64,000 bases of DNA from Lithospermum erythrorhizon (taxonomy: Eukaryota > Streptophyta > Magnoliopsida > Boraginales > Boraginaceae). Positions 1 through 11,045 of the stretch are shown here, piece by piece. Each line of letters opens with the position of its first letter. The stretch's first letter is position 1. The notes below the pieces were generated by a model. The model was not told the origin of the DNA and did not search any database. It saw only the letters and a program-made list of their open reading frames with translations. The position numbers and the translations under genes were made by a program. The DNA is taken from positions 186,001 through 250,000 of the forward strand of contig JADFUC010001736.1 in assembly GCA_019722365.1 (NCBI GenBank), given 5' to 3'.

Positions 1-238
1 TTCATAATCAAACTCTCTCATTGTTCCCCTCTTTCCTTCATTTACTATAACTCAACTTCTCTTACAAATGTTATTAAATATTTCATTATCTAACAAAAAT
101 TTATTATTCTATTATAACAAATTGTTTACTTATTAGTACGACTTGAAATAATATATTCCGTATTAGGTAAACAAAAAAGAAAAAGAAAAAGAAGCCGCAA
201 TAATTATCATCAAACTATACCAATACCAGGACTTTTTT
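1..238. other. Upstream spacer of the glutamine synthetase gene
   Basis: AT-rich DNA before the putative TATA box of the glutamine synthetase gene. I see no coding sequence and no named cis-element that I can support. Confidence 0.5.
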
Positions 239-241
239 CTT

Positions 242-248
242 TATAAAT
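242..248 (+). promoter_or_regulatory. Putative TATA box of the glutamine synthetase gene
   Basis: The sequence TATAAAT lies 139 bases before the ATG at 381. A start of transcription about 30 bases downstream would give a 5' UTR of roughly 110 nt. This rests on motif and position only. Confidence 0.5.
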
Positions 249-380
249 CAACTGCACCACTCTCACGTCTCTTTGTTCATTATTATTATCATCATCATAC
301 ATAATATATACTAATAATCATATTAGGATTCTTTCATACAAAAAAACACAGAACCATTGCAAGAACTTGTATTTCAGAAA

Positions 381-3300
381 ATGTCTCTTTTATCAGATCT
401 TATCAACCTTGACATCTCAGACTCAGACTCTAGTGAGAAGATCATTGCTGAGTACATATGGTTTGTGTTACTCTTTCAGTTATGGTTCTGTTTTTTTGTT
501 TTGCTTATTCTTGATTTATGTTTTGTTATTTGTTGCAAGAAATTCGATATGAAGTTGATGTTAGGATCTGTTTTCTCTTTTCATATCATTGCTTTTCGTT
601 TTCAACTCATGTTTTTTGTGCAGTTTGTTGTATTGATATATATTGTGAAACTAGTATAGTAAGAGATAGTGTTTTGCTTCATTATACGAAATACGCTATT
701 ATCTATTTGAAAGCATTTCCTCGGGGATAAGCTGCCTCTTCTTTATCACATATGACAGATACTATCTTACCCTAAGTGGGACGGGAGTCTCTTTTAAAGG
801 AAAGACAATTAGTGCCGTTGGATCTTGAGACTTCCAGGGTGTTGAACTAGTTCTTGGTGAACTACATATTTATCTGAGATATATTTTGTTTGAACATAGA
901 ACACAAAATTTGCCCCTAAAGAGTTTTATTTATTTTTGTTCTTGTCATGACAATGAGAAGATCAATTCTTCATTTATTCACTAGTGCAGATTAAATGCAA
1001 CCCCCTATCTACCAGCCTCACTGATTTTACCAAATCTTAGTGACTGATATTACAAGTCATCTAACACCGCCCTAAGTCGAATTAAGTTCATGCAAATTTA
1101 TTTATTTCTTTTGGTATGAAAATGTCTTTTTATGTTGTCATTGTTTGATTAATTACAAGAGTTTTGCTAGTCTATTTGTCTCATATAAAGTTGTGGTTGC
1201 TTTGATATTTGAGTGACATATGACTTAAATCGCTAAGTTCCTTGAATTAGAATGTTCTTAATCCTGCAATAACTAATTAATCTATTTGGATGTTTTAATT
1301 TTTTATAGGATTGGTGGAACTGGGATGGATGTCAGAAGCAAAGCTAGGGTAATATATTTGTCCTTACAGATATACTTGTTTTGTGAGTGTAAGAAATTTC
1401 TGATCTTTGTGAGATTCTGTGGGGAAAGCTGATTTTGTATCCTTTTTATGATGTAGACTCTTCCAGGACCTGTAAGTTACCACAAGAAGCTTCCCAAATG
1501 GAACTTTGATGGATCCAGCACGCTCCAAGCTTCGGGAGAGGACAGTGAAGTGATCCTATAGTAAGACATTCGACATAACTTATTTCAGATGCTTTACATT
1601 ACTGATTGGAAATTAATGGGTGATGAATCTTGTAAACCAGTCCTCAAGCAATTTTCAATGATCCATTCAGGAGGGGAAACAATATTTTGGTGAGTTGTGG
1701 ATCATCAAGTTCTTTGAATGGTCAATATCAAGATATTTAGAACGGAGTAGCATTTTTATGTTTGTAATTTTTTACATTTCATTCGTTAATATACTGTCAT
1801 AAATGACTTAATGACTCAAATATCTTGATTTGATTTACTTTTGTTCAGGTCATGTGCGACGCTTATACTCCTACCGGTGAGCCTATTCCCACCAACAAGA
1901 GGCATGCCGCAGCTAAAATATTTAGCCATCCAGATGTTCTTGCAGAAGAACCCTGGTATGTTGTTATTCTGCTTCTCTCTAAGAGTCTTTCTATAACTGT
2001 TTTATCATACTAGTCCATCTTCTAGAACAGTTTCTGATATTTCTGAAATTTGTTGTAAACTAAGGTATGGTATCGAGCAAGAGTACACCCTTTTGCAAAA
2101 GGATGTAAATTGGCCTCTTGGATGGCCTTTGGGAGGCTTCCCTGGACCTCAGGTAACTTAACTGTTTCTTTTATATATGTTGGTCTTCCTCTGACACTTG
2201 CAGCAAAAATCAAATCTAAAGTATGAAATTTAAAAGGTCCTCTCCAGTATCCTGCTTTGGCCGATGATCCAATTTTTCGTTATGAACAAGATTTTGCAAT
2301 TCCTTTATTGTGATATTTTTATAGCCAGGTCTCTGTAGCATAAGAAATGCTTGTTAAAAAAATGAACATTTACACTAGTTATTTTTGGACCGTTTTCCTT
2401 TTACCCTGTTGCATCAACAAAACATCTCCTGTTCTCCGTCAACATGGGTCAATTATTTGCTTGGCCCAAAAACTTGGGGTCTTTTATTGTCGGTCTTCAT
2501 TTTTGCACTACAGAAGAAATCTTTTTCCTCTCAAAGTATAAACCGAAAAACTGTAAAAAGGTGGAACTTCACCCAATGCATGACATAATTAAGATTGTAT
2601 CTTCATCGTGTTAGACAGGAGTATGGAGAACGAACAACGCCTGATTATTATTTTTTCACTCAACCTTTGGACATTTTTTATTATTAACACAATAGAATTA
2701 ACTGTCAAATCTGTATTAATACAGGGACCTTACTACTGTGGTGCTGGAGCTGAAAAAGCTTTTGGCCGTGACATTGTAGATGCTCACTACAAAGCATGTC
2801 TATATGCGGGTATCAACATAAGTGGCATCAATGGTGAGGTGATGCCTGGACAGGTATGAGCCCTGCGCCCCTGCTTCTACATATTTTTGTTGCCTATTTT
2901 TCATTTTTCCAAATGACAAACTTATTTAACTCGATCAATGTTAAACTATGTAGTGGGAATTTCAAGTTGGCCCTTCTGTCGGTATATCAGCTGGTGATGA
3001 GTTGTGGGTAGCTCGATACATTCTTGAGGTACAACTTGTAACGCCTTAGGAGCTGCATTTTACTCATTTCCGATTGTTCTATTAACTCTTGAAATATTAA
3101 AAAATGTTCATTCCACCAAACTAATTTGTTTGTTGTTTGATTACCAGAGAATAACTGAAATTGCTGGAGTCGTGGTGACATTCGATCCCAAGCCTATCCC
3201 GGTAAGTTCAATTGATAGCTGACACCGTTCTCATAATTAATATAAAAAACTTGAAGAATATGAAGCTTATATCCTATTCCGTCTTTACTGATCTCAACAT

Positions 3301-4160
3301 GTTGATGACCTTTTCCAGGGTGATTGGAATGGTGCTGGGGCTCACACAAACTACAGGTCATTTACCAGATCATTGACATACGATCAAATTTTACAGAGAA
3401 TCTGGCTTATTATCAAGACTTTTGTATTCCTATCTGTATTAACTTTTAGTCCTTTACGGTGTCTTTCTCAGTACCAAATCTATGAGAAATGAGGGAGGTT
3501 ATGAAGTCATCAAGAAGGCTATTGGAAAGCTTCAACTGAAACATAAAGAACATATCGCTGCTTATGGAGAAGGCAATGAGCGTCGCCTTACTGGAAAGCA
3601 TGAAACAGCTGACATCAGCAATTTCTCATGGGTAAATCTATGAATCCCTTAGCTCACTCTTTCAATTTCATAGAAGAAAACAAAAAACAAAAAAAACTCT
3701 TAAAATGTCATAGAAACACACTGCACTTCCGAGTTCCGAACTTCCTTCCTGCATTACCACGTTTCCTTAACCAATTCCTATGTGCCTAACACCGCCCGTG
3801 CTGTTATCCTCCTGTGAAATTCTTGCAATTCATATTTCTCTTAGAAGTAGAAGAGTGACATTAAGTTGTCTAAATCATTGACCCTCAACATTGATTCTTA
3901 CGATTCCTAGGTGGTAGGAAAATCTCTCTATCTTTGTTTTTCCGCTCCCTCTCTATCTTTGTTTTTCTGCTCCTTATATATGATCATTGATATCGTTCTT
4001 GTAACAGGGTGTTGCTAACCGTGGTGCATCTGTTCGTGTTGGCCGAGACACGGAGAAAGAAGGCAAGGGGTACTTTGAGGATAGGCGACCTGCTTCTAAC
4101 ATGGACCCATATGTTGTCACTTCCATGATTGCTGAGACCACCCTCCTCTGGAAGCCTTGA
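381..4160 (+). CDS. GLN1: Cytosolic glutamine synthetase (GS1), 12 coding exons
   Basis: Catalyses ATP-dependent amidation of glutamate with ammonium to glutamine, the entry step of nitrogen assimilation; the plant cytosolic enzyme is a decamer. Exons read from GT-AG junctions and frame: 381-460, 1309-1348, 1457-1560, 1641-1689, 1849-1955, 2065-2152, 2725-2853, 2954-3028, 3148-3201, 3319-3356, 3472-3631, 4008-4160. They join in frame to 358 residues, close to the usual 356. The protein begins [10 protein letters not shown] and ends LLWKP without a plastid leader, so it is GS1 rather than GS2. The beta-grasp signature WNFDGSST is at residues 55-62 and the ATP-binding segment [13 protein letters not shown] starts at 239. 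An oddity is LQASGEDS at 63-70, where most plant GS1 proteins read GQAPGEDS. An AATAAA signal follows at 4382. Confidence 0.96.
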
Positions 4161-4381
4161 GCACAAGTGCACTACACCATTTATTGGACATGTTGCTCTC
4201 CCACGAATCGTTTGATAGTACAAACAGTCGATGGGGGAGCCTGTCCGATTCGTACCATGTTCTGTGTTTCTCGACTAGTTATCATATTTTTAAGGTAGCA
4301 GAAGTTGAGTTTGTGCTTCCTTTAAGAATTAGTTGGTAATATATGCCTCCAAATAAACGTTCTCTGCAGTGTGTCACAATC

Positions 4382-4387
4382 AATAAA
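4382..4387 (+). terminator. Putative polyadenylation signal of the glutamine synthetase gene
   Basis: AATAAA lies 222 bases after the stop codon at 4158-4160, a normal distance for a plant 3' UTR. No cleavage site can be read directly. Confidence 0.5.
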
Positions 4388-4389
4388 AA

Positions 4390-5456
4390 CATGGTACACT
4401 ATTTTTTCATCTTGATTGCTGTTTCCAACATAGAAGCTAAGGAGAGCCAATCTAGTATCTCTGTACCTATTTTTTCTAATTATGTGTGAGAGAAGAAAGA
4501 GAGCCAGCAGATAACAAAATGACTCAATATGTAGGTTAATGGATGAACCAAGTCAATGCTCCTAAATAAACAAGTAAATTAACTCAATAATTATCTATCA
4601 AAGGAAAAAAGAGATGTAACAATACCATATCCAACCTTATATGTATCAACTAATTATAGATGCTCTGCTCTGGTAAGTTTTTTTTAATGTAACATTTTGA
4701 CTCGTTAAATAGAGTTTAAAGTCTAGTACATGTATTAGCATGGGCGATAAGCTGAGTGACATTCATCTAAATGCGCCCGGCCAAAAGTTACGGATTCGAT
4801 GCCAAGTTTTAAATTTATAATATTTGTAATAATCACCATGCTTTGTATCTTTACTTATCGTCGCTAATTTTCTAAAAAAAAAAGTCTAATACATGTATTC
4901 TAACCAAGTCAAATGTGATGGAAATCTTTATTTAATCAAAATTCAATCAACATTTATTCATAGAACTAAATTGTAATTTCACCGATAAGCTACAAAGCCG
5001 GATTAGTTGTCTTTTAATAGGTAAGAATTTTATATTTAACCAAATTCAATTCTCAGATATTTGTGACTGTGACACGGTAATTATAGCGACGCGCGGCCTC
5101 CCAGTTTCGGAGTTCGATTCTGGCAATTTCTTGAATTCCAGGGATACGTGGCACCGATGCGATATCGCGGCGAAAACGGTGGTTCGATATCGATATCGTT
5201 ATGTAATTTATGCTTTATATGCAGAAAAAAAATATTCTCCATATCAATCCCTTAAAGTAATTAATCAACATTTAAAATATTCTTACATAAGTGAAATTAC
5301 AAAAACAAAAAGTAACCAATAGTAAAAGATGATTAGTCAAAATTAAACATTCTCTCTTCAAAGTCAACCAAACTGTGATGTAATCTTAAACAGTAGCTTT
5401 CAAGCTAGACTTCTGGTCTGAACGTTGACTTTTCACATTAGTCAACACATCAACAA
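4390..5456. other. Spacer between glutamine synthetase and the PPR gene
   Basis: AT-rich DNA with no convincing coding sequence. The 63-codon open frame at 5131-5322 has no recognisable domain. The last part must hold the PPR promoter; I see no clear TATA box close to its ATG. Confidence 0.5.
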
Positions 5457-7217
5457 ATGCGCCGCCTAAGCCTCTCAAAAACAACCACCACCACCAAACC
5501 ATGGTACACTCCACCCCCCACCACCCACCCCTCCACCCACCCACCCCAACTCCTCATCACCCTCTCAGAATCCATAAAAAACTCCCAAACAAAACCCTAC
5601 AAAAAGTCCCTAAAACACCTCCTCCCTACCCTTAAACCCCACCACATCATCAACCTCATCAACACCAACCCTCTTCACCTCTCTCCATACTCACTCCTCT
5701 CCTTCTTCTCATGGCTATCTTCTCACTGCCCCACTTTCAGACACACTCTCCACACTTATTGCACAATGTCCCACTTTTTATGCACCAATCATATGCCCTA
5801 TGAAGCACAAATGCTTCTGCAAACTCTTGTCTCAAGAAGAGGTAAAGACTCTGTTGACTCTGTTTTTGCTGCAATTCTTGATACTCAAAAGGATACTTCT
5901 GAGCCCATTTTTTGTGTACTCAATGTTCTTGTAATTGCTTATTTGGAATTGGGTTTTGTTTCTGATGCAATTCAATGCTTTAGGTTGATTAGAGATAATA
6001 AGTTTGGTGTTCCTATTCAGGGGTGTACTAAGATTATTGAATATTTAGTGAAATTTGGTAGCTCGCCATGTGAGGCGTGGGAGTTGTATAAAGAGGTTTT
6101 GGAATGTGGTTACCCTCCAAGATTGCATTTTTTCAACAGTTTGATCCATAAATTGTGTAAAAGAGGTAAATTAAGAGAGGCAAGATGTATTTTTGAGGAA
6201 ATTGGGAGGTGGGGTTTGAGGCCTAATGCTATAAGTTTCAATACTTTGATTAATGGGCACTGTAAATTGGGTGATTTGGATGAGGGGTTTCGGTTGAAGA
6301 AAGCGATGGAGGGGAATGGAGTCGTTTGTGATGTTTATACATACAGTGCTTTGATTCATGGATTATGTAAAGAAGGTAGGATAGATGATGCGAATCAGTT
6401 GTTTGATGAGATGTGTACTACAGGGTTGATGCCAAATGATGTTATTTTTACAACATTGATTAGTGGCTACTGTAAGAATGGTTGTATTATTCACGCGTTG
6501 GAGATTTATCACCGGATGTTGAGGCAAGGTGTAGAACCTGATCTTGTAATGTATAATATACTAATGAGTGGACTTTGCAGTAATGGGAAATTACAGGATG
6601 CTCGAAATCTTCTAAGCGAGATGACAAAGAAAGGTATGAAGCCTGACAAATACACATATACCACAATTATTAGTGGATTCTGCCAGGAAGGAGATATGGA
6701 CGCTGCAAAGGAGATTAATAAAGCAATGCTTGTAGAAGGGATAGAATTTGATCATGTAGCTTATACAGCCTTCATTTCCGGATTTTGCCGGAAAGGACAG
6801 TTAAGTGATGCTGAAAGGGTGTTACAGGAAATGATAAATGCTGGCATAAAGCCTGACGATGCAGAATTTACTATGATTATCGACGCCTTCTGCAAAAAAG
6901 GAAATGTTAAGATGGGTTTCAAGTTACTTAAGGATTTGCAGAGGCATGGTCGCGTGCCTAATGTTATTACATATAATGCACTTCTGAATGGTTTGTGCAA
7001 GCGAGGACAGATGAAGAATGCGAATATGCTCTTGCACTCTATGCTAAATCTTGGAGTTGAACCAAACGATATCACGTTTAATATCCTCTTGGAAGGACAT
7101 TGCACATACCTAAGTAATGAGAATGTTGAGAAGCTACGCCAAGAAAAAGGACTTATACTGGATTATGCTTCATATACTGCCGCAATTGAGAGCTTGGGCA
7201 AAACTTCCAGACAATAA
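5457..7217 (+). CDS. P-class pentatricopeptide repeat protein, At1g09680-like
   Basis: Intronless gene for 586 residues. From about residue 150 to 560 it is a run of 35-residue pentatricopeptide units with the recurring pattern of V-T-Y-x-x-L-I-x-G-x-C-K followed by P-(N/D). There are about ten units, for example YSALIHGLCKEGRIDDANQL and YNALLNGLCKRGQMKNANML. PPR proteins bind organellar RNA in a sequence-specific way and act in splicing, stability, editing or translation. No E, E+ or DYW tail is present, so it is P-class. The first 100 residues are rich in Thr, Pro, His and Lys and poor in acidic residues, compatible with import into mitochondria or plastids. The C-terminal half reads very like Arabidopsis At1g09680 as I remember it. 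The RNA target cannot be read from sequence. Confidence 0.93.
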   Translation: MRRLSLSKTTTTTKPWYTPPPTTHPSTHPPQLLITLSESIKNSQTKPYKKSLKHLLPTLKPHHIINLINTNPLHLSPYSLLSFFSWLSSHCPTFRHTLHTYCTMSHFLCTNHMPYEAQMLLQTLVSRRGKDSVDSVFAAILDTQKDTSEPIFCVLNVLVIAYLELGFVSDAIQCFRLIRDNKFGVPIQGCTKIIEYLVKFGSSPCEAWELYKEVLECGYPPRLHFFNSLIHKLCKRGKLREARCIFEEIGRWGLRPNAISFNTLINGHCKLGDLDEGFRLKKAMEGNGVVCDVYTYSALIHGLCKEGRIDDANQLFDEMCTTGLMPNDVIFTTLISGYCKNGCIIHALEIYHRMLRQGVEPDLVMYNILMSGLCSNGKLQDARNLLSEMTKKGMKPDKYTYTTIISGFCQEGDMDAAKEINKAMLVEGIEFDHVAYTAFISGFCRKGQLSDAERVLQEMINAGIKPDDAEFTMIIDAFCKKGNVKMGFKLLKDLQRHGRVPNVITYNALLNGLCKRGQMKNANMLLHSMLNLGVEPNDITFNILLEGHCTYLSNENVEKLRQEKGLILDYASYTAAIESLGKTSRQ

Positions 7218-7233
7218 GTCATGCAACTGCTTC

Positions 7234-7297
7234 ATATTTGGAGTAAGTATGAGTGACTGCAATTCTTTGGCATGTACCTCGTACTTACTCCAAATAT
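7234..7297 (+). terminator. Perfect 16-bp inverted repeat (hairpin) in the PPR 3' UTR
   Basis: ATATTTGGAGTAAGTA at 7234-7249 is exactly complementary to 7282-7297, with a 32-base loop, starting 17 bases after the PPR stop codon. In RNA it would form a 16-bp stem. It may act in 3'-end formation or transcript stability, or mark a tiny foldback insertion. The function is inference; the symmetry is directly visible. Confidence 0.6.
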
Positions 7298-7442
7298 AAT
7301 AGCACAATCCACTAAGAGTATATAGTTATATTTGATAAAATATGATATATTATTGATAGTATGATGAATATAATTAAGACACTCTGAGATCTCAAAAAGG
7401 TAAATTGTATTGTTATGTAGATAATCATGTTATGACATTATA

Positions 7443-8442
7443 ATGGGGCCGTTTGGCTAAGCTTATTTTTTTTAATTTTATAAGTGACCAATTTATAAGT
7501 GATAATGTAATTTATAAGTTGTCAAATTTATTTTTAGCATGGAAACATAAGTTACAAGTGAAGAGCGGCTTTATAAGTGACAATCACATTATAGAGATGG
7601 AGTCATTTATGAGATCATTAAGCTTTTAAGCTGTAAAATTTATTTTGACTTTTTTGAGTAGCACAGCACATAATAAATAAAAAATTTACGTGTTTTGGAC
7701 ATGATAATTTATAAGTTGATAGAGAGAGAGAAACTTTTTGAGTTGTACCAAAGAGAGTAAAATGACTTATAAGTACATTTTATTTATTATCACTTTTTTT
7801 ATCTTTATGAAATAAATAAATTACTAATTTAATATTTGAAAGAATAAGTAATTATAATTAAAATTATATTTTATCACTAAAATGTATAACAATTCTTAAA
7901 AGATCCATTTCTTTTTTAAATGATCGAAGATTAATAAAGCTTTCACGATCTTGATTGACATCCACAGCTTTTATTTGATTGAAAATTATGAAGTTAATAG
8001 TAGAGTATGTTGAAAATACTACATATTAGTATATTGTTTCAAACAAATATCTACGATGCAAAAGTTATTTGAGTTAGTGAAAAAGTCAGCTTCATTAAAA
8101 TCCAAACGTGATGTCTTTACGAATGTGAGGGGTAATATTTATTTTAAATTTTTTCAATAAAGAGTAAAATGCTAAAAAAAATTATAACTAAAAATTGTAT
8201 ATTTATCATTATTAAATGAAGGATAAATAAGATATAAAATTAAATATTGAGGGTAATGAAGTAAATTATTTGATCAATAAAAACATAAGTTGGGCAAACC
8301 ACCCAAGTTAACATTTGCTACTTTTTTTTTTCAACTTATAAGTTGTAGATTAAAATGATTGATCAAACACTTCTTTCAACTTATTTTAATCAAATCGGTT
8401 ATAAATTGATTTTGACAAAAAGCTAAACTTAACAAACACCCT
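7443..8442. mobile_element. Non-autonomous DNA transposon (about 1.0 kb), class uncertain
   Basis: The left end reads TGGGGCCGTTTGGCTAAGCT. The right end, read in reverse, is TGAGGGTGTTTGTTAAGTTT, so the first 20 or so bases form imperfect terminal inverted repeats of the GGG-TGTTTGG type common in plant hAT and Harbinger MITEs. ATAA occurs just outside both ends and could be part of a target duplication. The interior is AT-rich, repeats motifs such as TTATAAGT, and has no open frame of note. The class is unclear. Confidence 0.5.
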
Positions 8443-10929
8443 CAATAATCATGTTTTCATGCAGAGATAACAATTTGGAAAGTCAAAAGGTGCCACTTTT
8501 CAAGTTTGGTGTTTGGCTGTTTGTTACTTGGAGTAACATAAATGTTCTACATATAGTCTTCGTTTTTAAGAAAATGTCATGTATGCAATTTATGTACACC
8601 GTAGCTTTTAGGACCATTTATGCAAATTTTGTGTAATTAACTTCAAGCAAAGATTAAATGTGCATCAGTATGAGTTTCAGAACCTCCATCTCGACTTTTG
8701 TCAAACTACAAGGATAACCATCCAATTATCTCATGCATGATGTATCCAATTCATATTGGATCAAAATGCAATACAAAATAGTGAAATAAACAAAAACTCA
8801 ATAAAAGACAAAAGCCAACTTATATACTACATACTTCTGTGATGTGAATAGAGATGCACTCCATTGTACATTCAACATCAAATCAGAAAATCTATGATCT
8901 TGTAGTATGTTAGTGGGGTTACAGACTTAAAAGGAGTTGGAGAAAGTTGTACCATACATCTGTTTTCAGGTGAGTAGATATATTCAAACAGAATAATCGG
9001 CCAGTCGACGTATAGTAAAAACTTTACAAGCATGCAATATAAGTTATTTAGGTGAACAATATAAAACGTAAACCAAAAGGTTTATTTGATCTCAATATGG
9101 AAATGGTGGAATACAGCTCTGAGCCTGACACTCACTTGCCTTTTCCTTAATTGATTTTTGAATAATAAAGAGTCTTCCTTTCTCATCATCATGCATCATT
9201 ACTTGTGGCTTAGTTTGAACTTTCAACTCAAAAGGGATTAAGTTCTTAAACATGGATGTTTACGAGGAGGTTTCTTCTTTTCATGCACTAATATAAAACT
9301 AAAACATGTTTCAGGTGCGTGGAAGAATTACCTGAAACTTGACTCATGAGTTATTTATTGTGTTTCATCAAGCACTAATTCCACTCGAGCATTTATTAAT
9401 TGTGTTTTATAAATTGTAACTACAGATACATCTTACATTATTAAGCTCGTTTGTGATAAATAATGAGTTTGAAGTAAAACATACAGTATAGTTTGATAAA
9501 TGTGATAATTAATCATGAGATTAGTTTGTCATAATACGTGATAGTCATCAAGTTATCCATTAATCAAAAGGAGAAGTAAGCCAACGCCAATAATTTCATT
9601 CAACGCCGAATAATACATACTTACATTATTAAGCTCCAAAGAACTTTATTATCCACTTATTAAAGCTAATTTCATTATTTGAACAACTGTACTCTTTGAA
9701 ATTCTAGTCGGTAACTTTTCTTTCACAAGACTTTTAACATATACAGTATTTTTTCCTGCTCAACAACCCATAAATATGAGCAAAGCTAAGCAAGCTGGTT
9801 GCCTACTTGCATGGATGTGATAATATGATATGAACAAGCAACTAGAAGAATTCTTGTAGGGGACCATACTTACAATTCATGATCACAAAACCCCTACAAG
9901 ACAAAATATATTCAAGAGTTTAATTTATTATACGTTTGTTTTCCAAAAAAGTGGGCGATTTCAAATCATTGCTTTAATTTGGTCATCTATCCAAAAAAGG
10001 AAGATTCTTCAAGCGTGCGTGTGAAATACTCCGTATTAGAAATGAGAGGCTCAGATAGAATTAAATTGGGTTGATGAAATTCTGTGATATATATTATAGC
10101 TATCCATCCTCCAAATAGGTCACAGTTGAGCACATCAAACATATTATATTAATGACGAGGAAGGTATTTTCATAATCGACCAATTCAGTTGCTGTGAAGG
10201 TTTGATAGTGATCTTAGCCTAATCCTTTCTATTTATTGCCAGCCATACATATTAGGGTGTAATGCTCAAGTTGGATTGCAACCATCATGGTATTTTGTTG
10301 GCTTCTTATATTGGAACTTGACAAGCTGATGATTGCTTTTCCTGTAATGATTGATTTTTTTGCTGTAACTAATGAATGTGTTTAGTACAACATGTAGCTT
10401 CAATTCAAATTGAATATCGAACGTGTTATATATGGAGTATTTCCTTGCAAGATATAGAAGTGATGTGTTGTGACGTGAAGTTCATCTCACCATTTAAAAT
10501 GTAGTCGACATATATAGATGCTAATTTTTCGTATTTATTAAGAAATGAAGCAGATCGCGTGCGATTTTTTGTCACGATGAGTTAATGACGGGATGTTATT
10601 TCCCGATTAATGGGGGTGAAACTTCTTTAGCAGAAACTTGTGAGGTTGGCTTTTGAAGTCCCGAGCTTCGTACATGCGTGAAGAGAAGCGAGAATCTTTG
10701 GCGTCTTTATATATCAACTTTGGTTGCTTTTCTGCAGCCGAGTATGTACCCAATTTTCCAACTTGTGGAGTATGCGCGGAGCATGGTTGGTTATCGGTTG
10801 CTTCGGAAGAATCAAGATGGGTACGTGAGATTAGTAATTTAGGACAATTCATGTATAAGGGAGATTTAAAAGGTTCTAGTTCAATAAGAGTGGGCGCGAA
10901 AAGAAAAAAATTAGGATAAAGTATCATAC
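8443..10929. other. Gene-free AT-rich spacer
   Basis: About 2.5 kb without a recognisable gene. A less AT-rich island at 10600-10920 is open on both strands (81 codons from an ATG at 10674 on +, 124 codons on -), but neither translation shows a domain I recognise, so I do not call it a gene. Confidence 0.5.
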
Positions 10930-11045
10930 ATTGTTGATTCATATATTGTTTGCCGATTAAAGGGTCTAGTTGAATCAACATCGACGATTAATAAAGTGTC
11001 ATTGTTGATTCATGTTTGCCGATTAAAGGGTCTAGTTGAATTATT
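10930..11045 (+). repeat. 71-bp tandem repeat, nearly two copies
   Basis: The unit starting ATTGTTGATTCAT and including GCCGATTAAAGGGTCTAGTT begins at 10930 and again at 11001. A third partial copy, ATCAACATCGACGATTAATA, recurs at 11281. No coding content. Confidence 0.75.

Noticed and set aside
5085..5130. B-box-like AGTTCGATTCTGGC
   Set aside because: No tRNA acceptor stem or anticodon arm is found around it.
10607..10981. Overlapping open frames on both strands (124 codons on -, 81 from ATG on +)
   Set aside because: No recognisable domain, no promoter or splice context, and frames open on both strands at once suggest a local base-composition effect.
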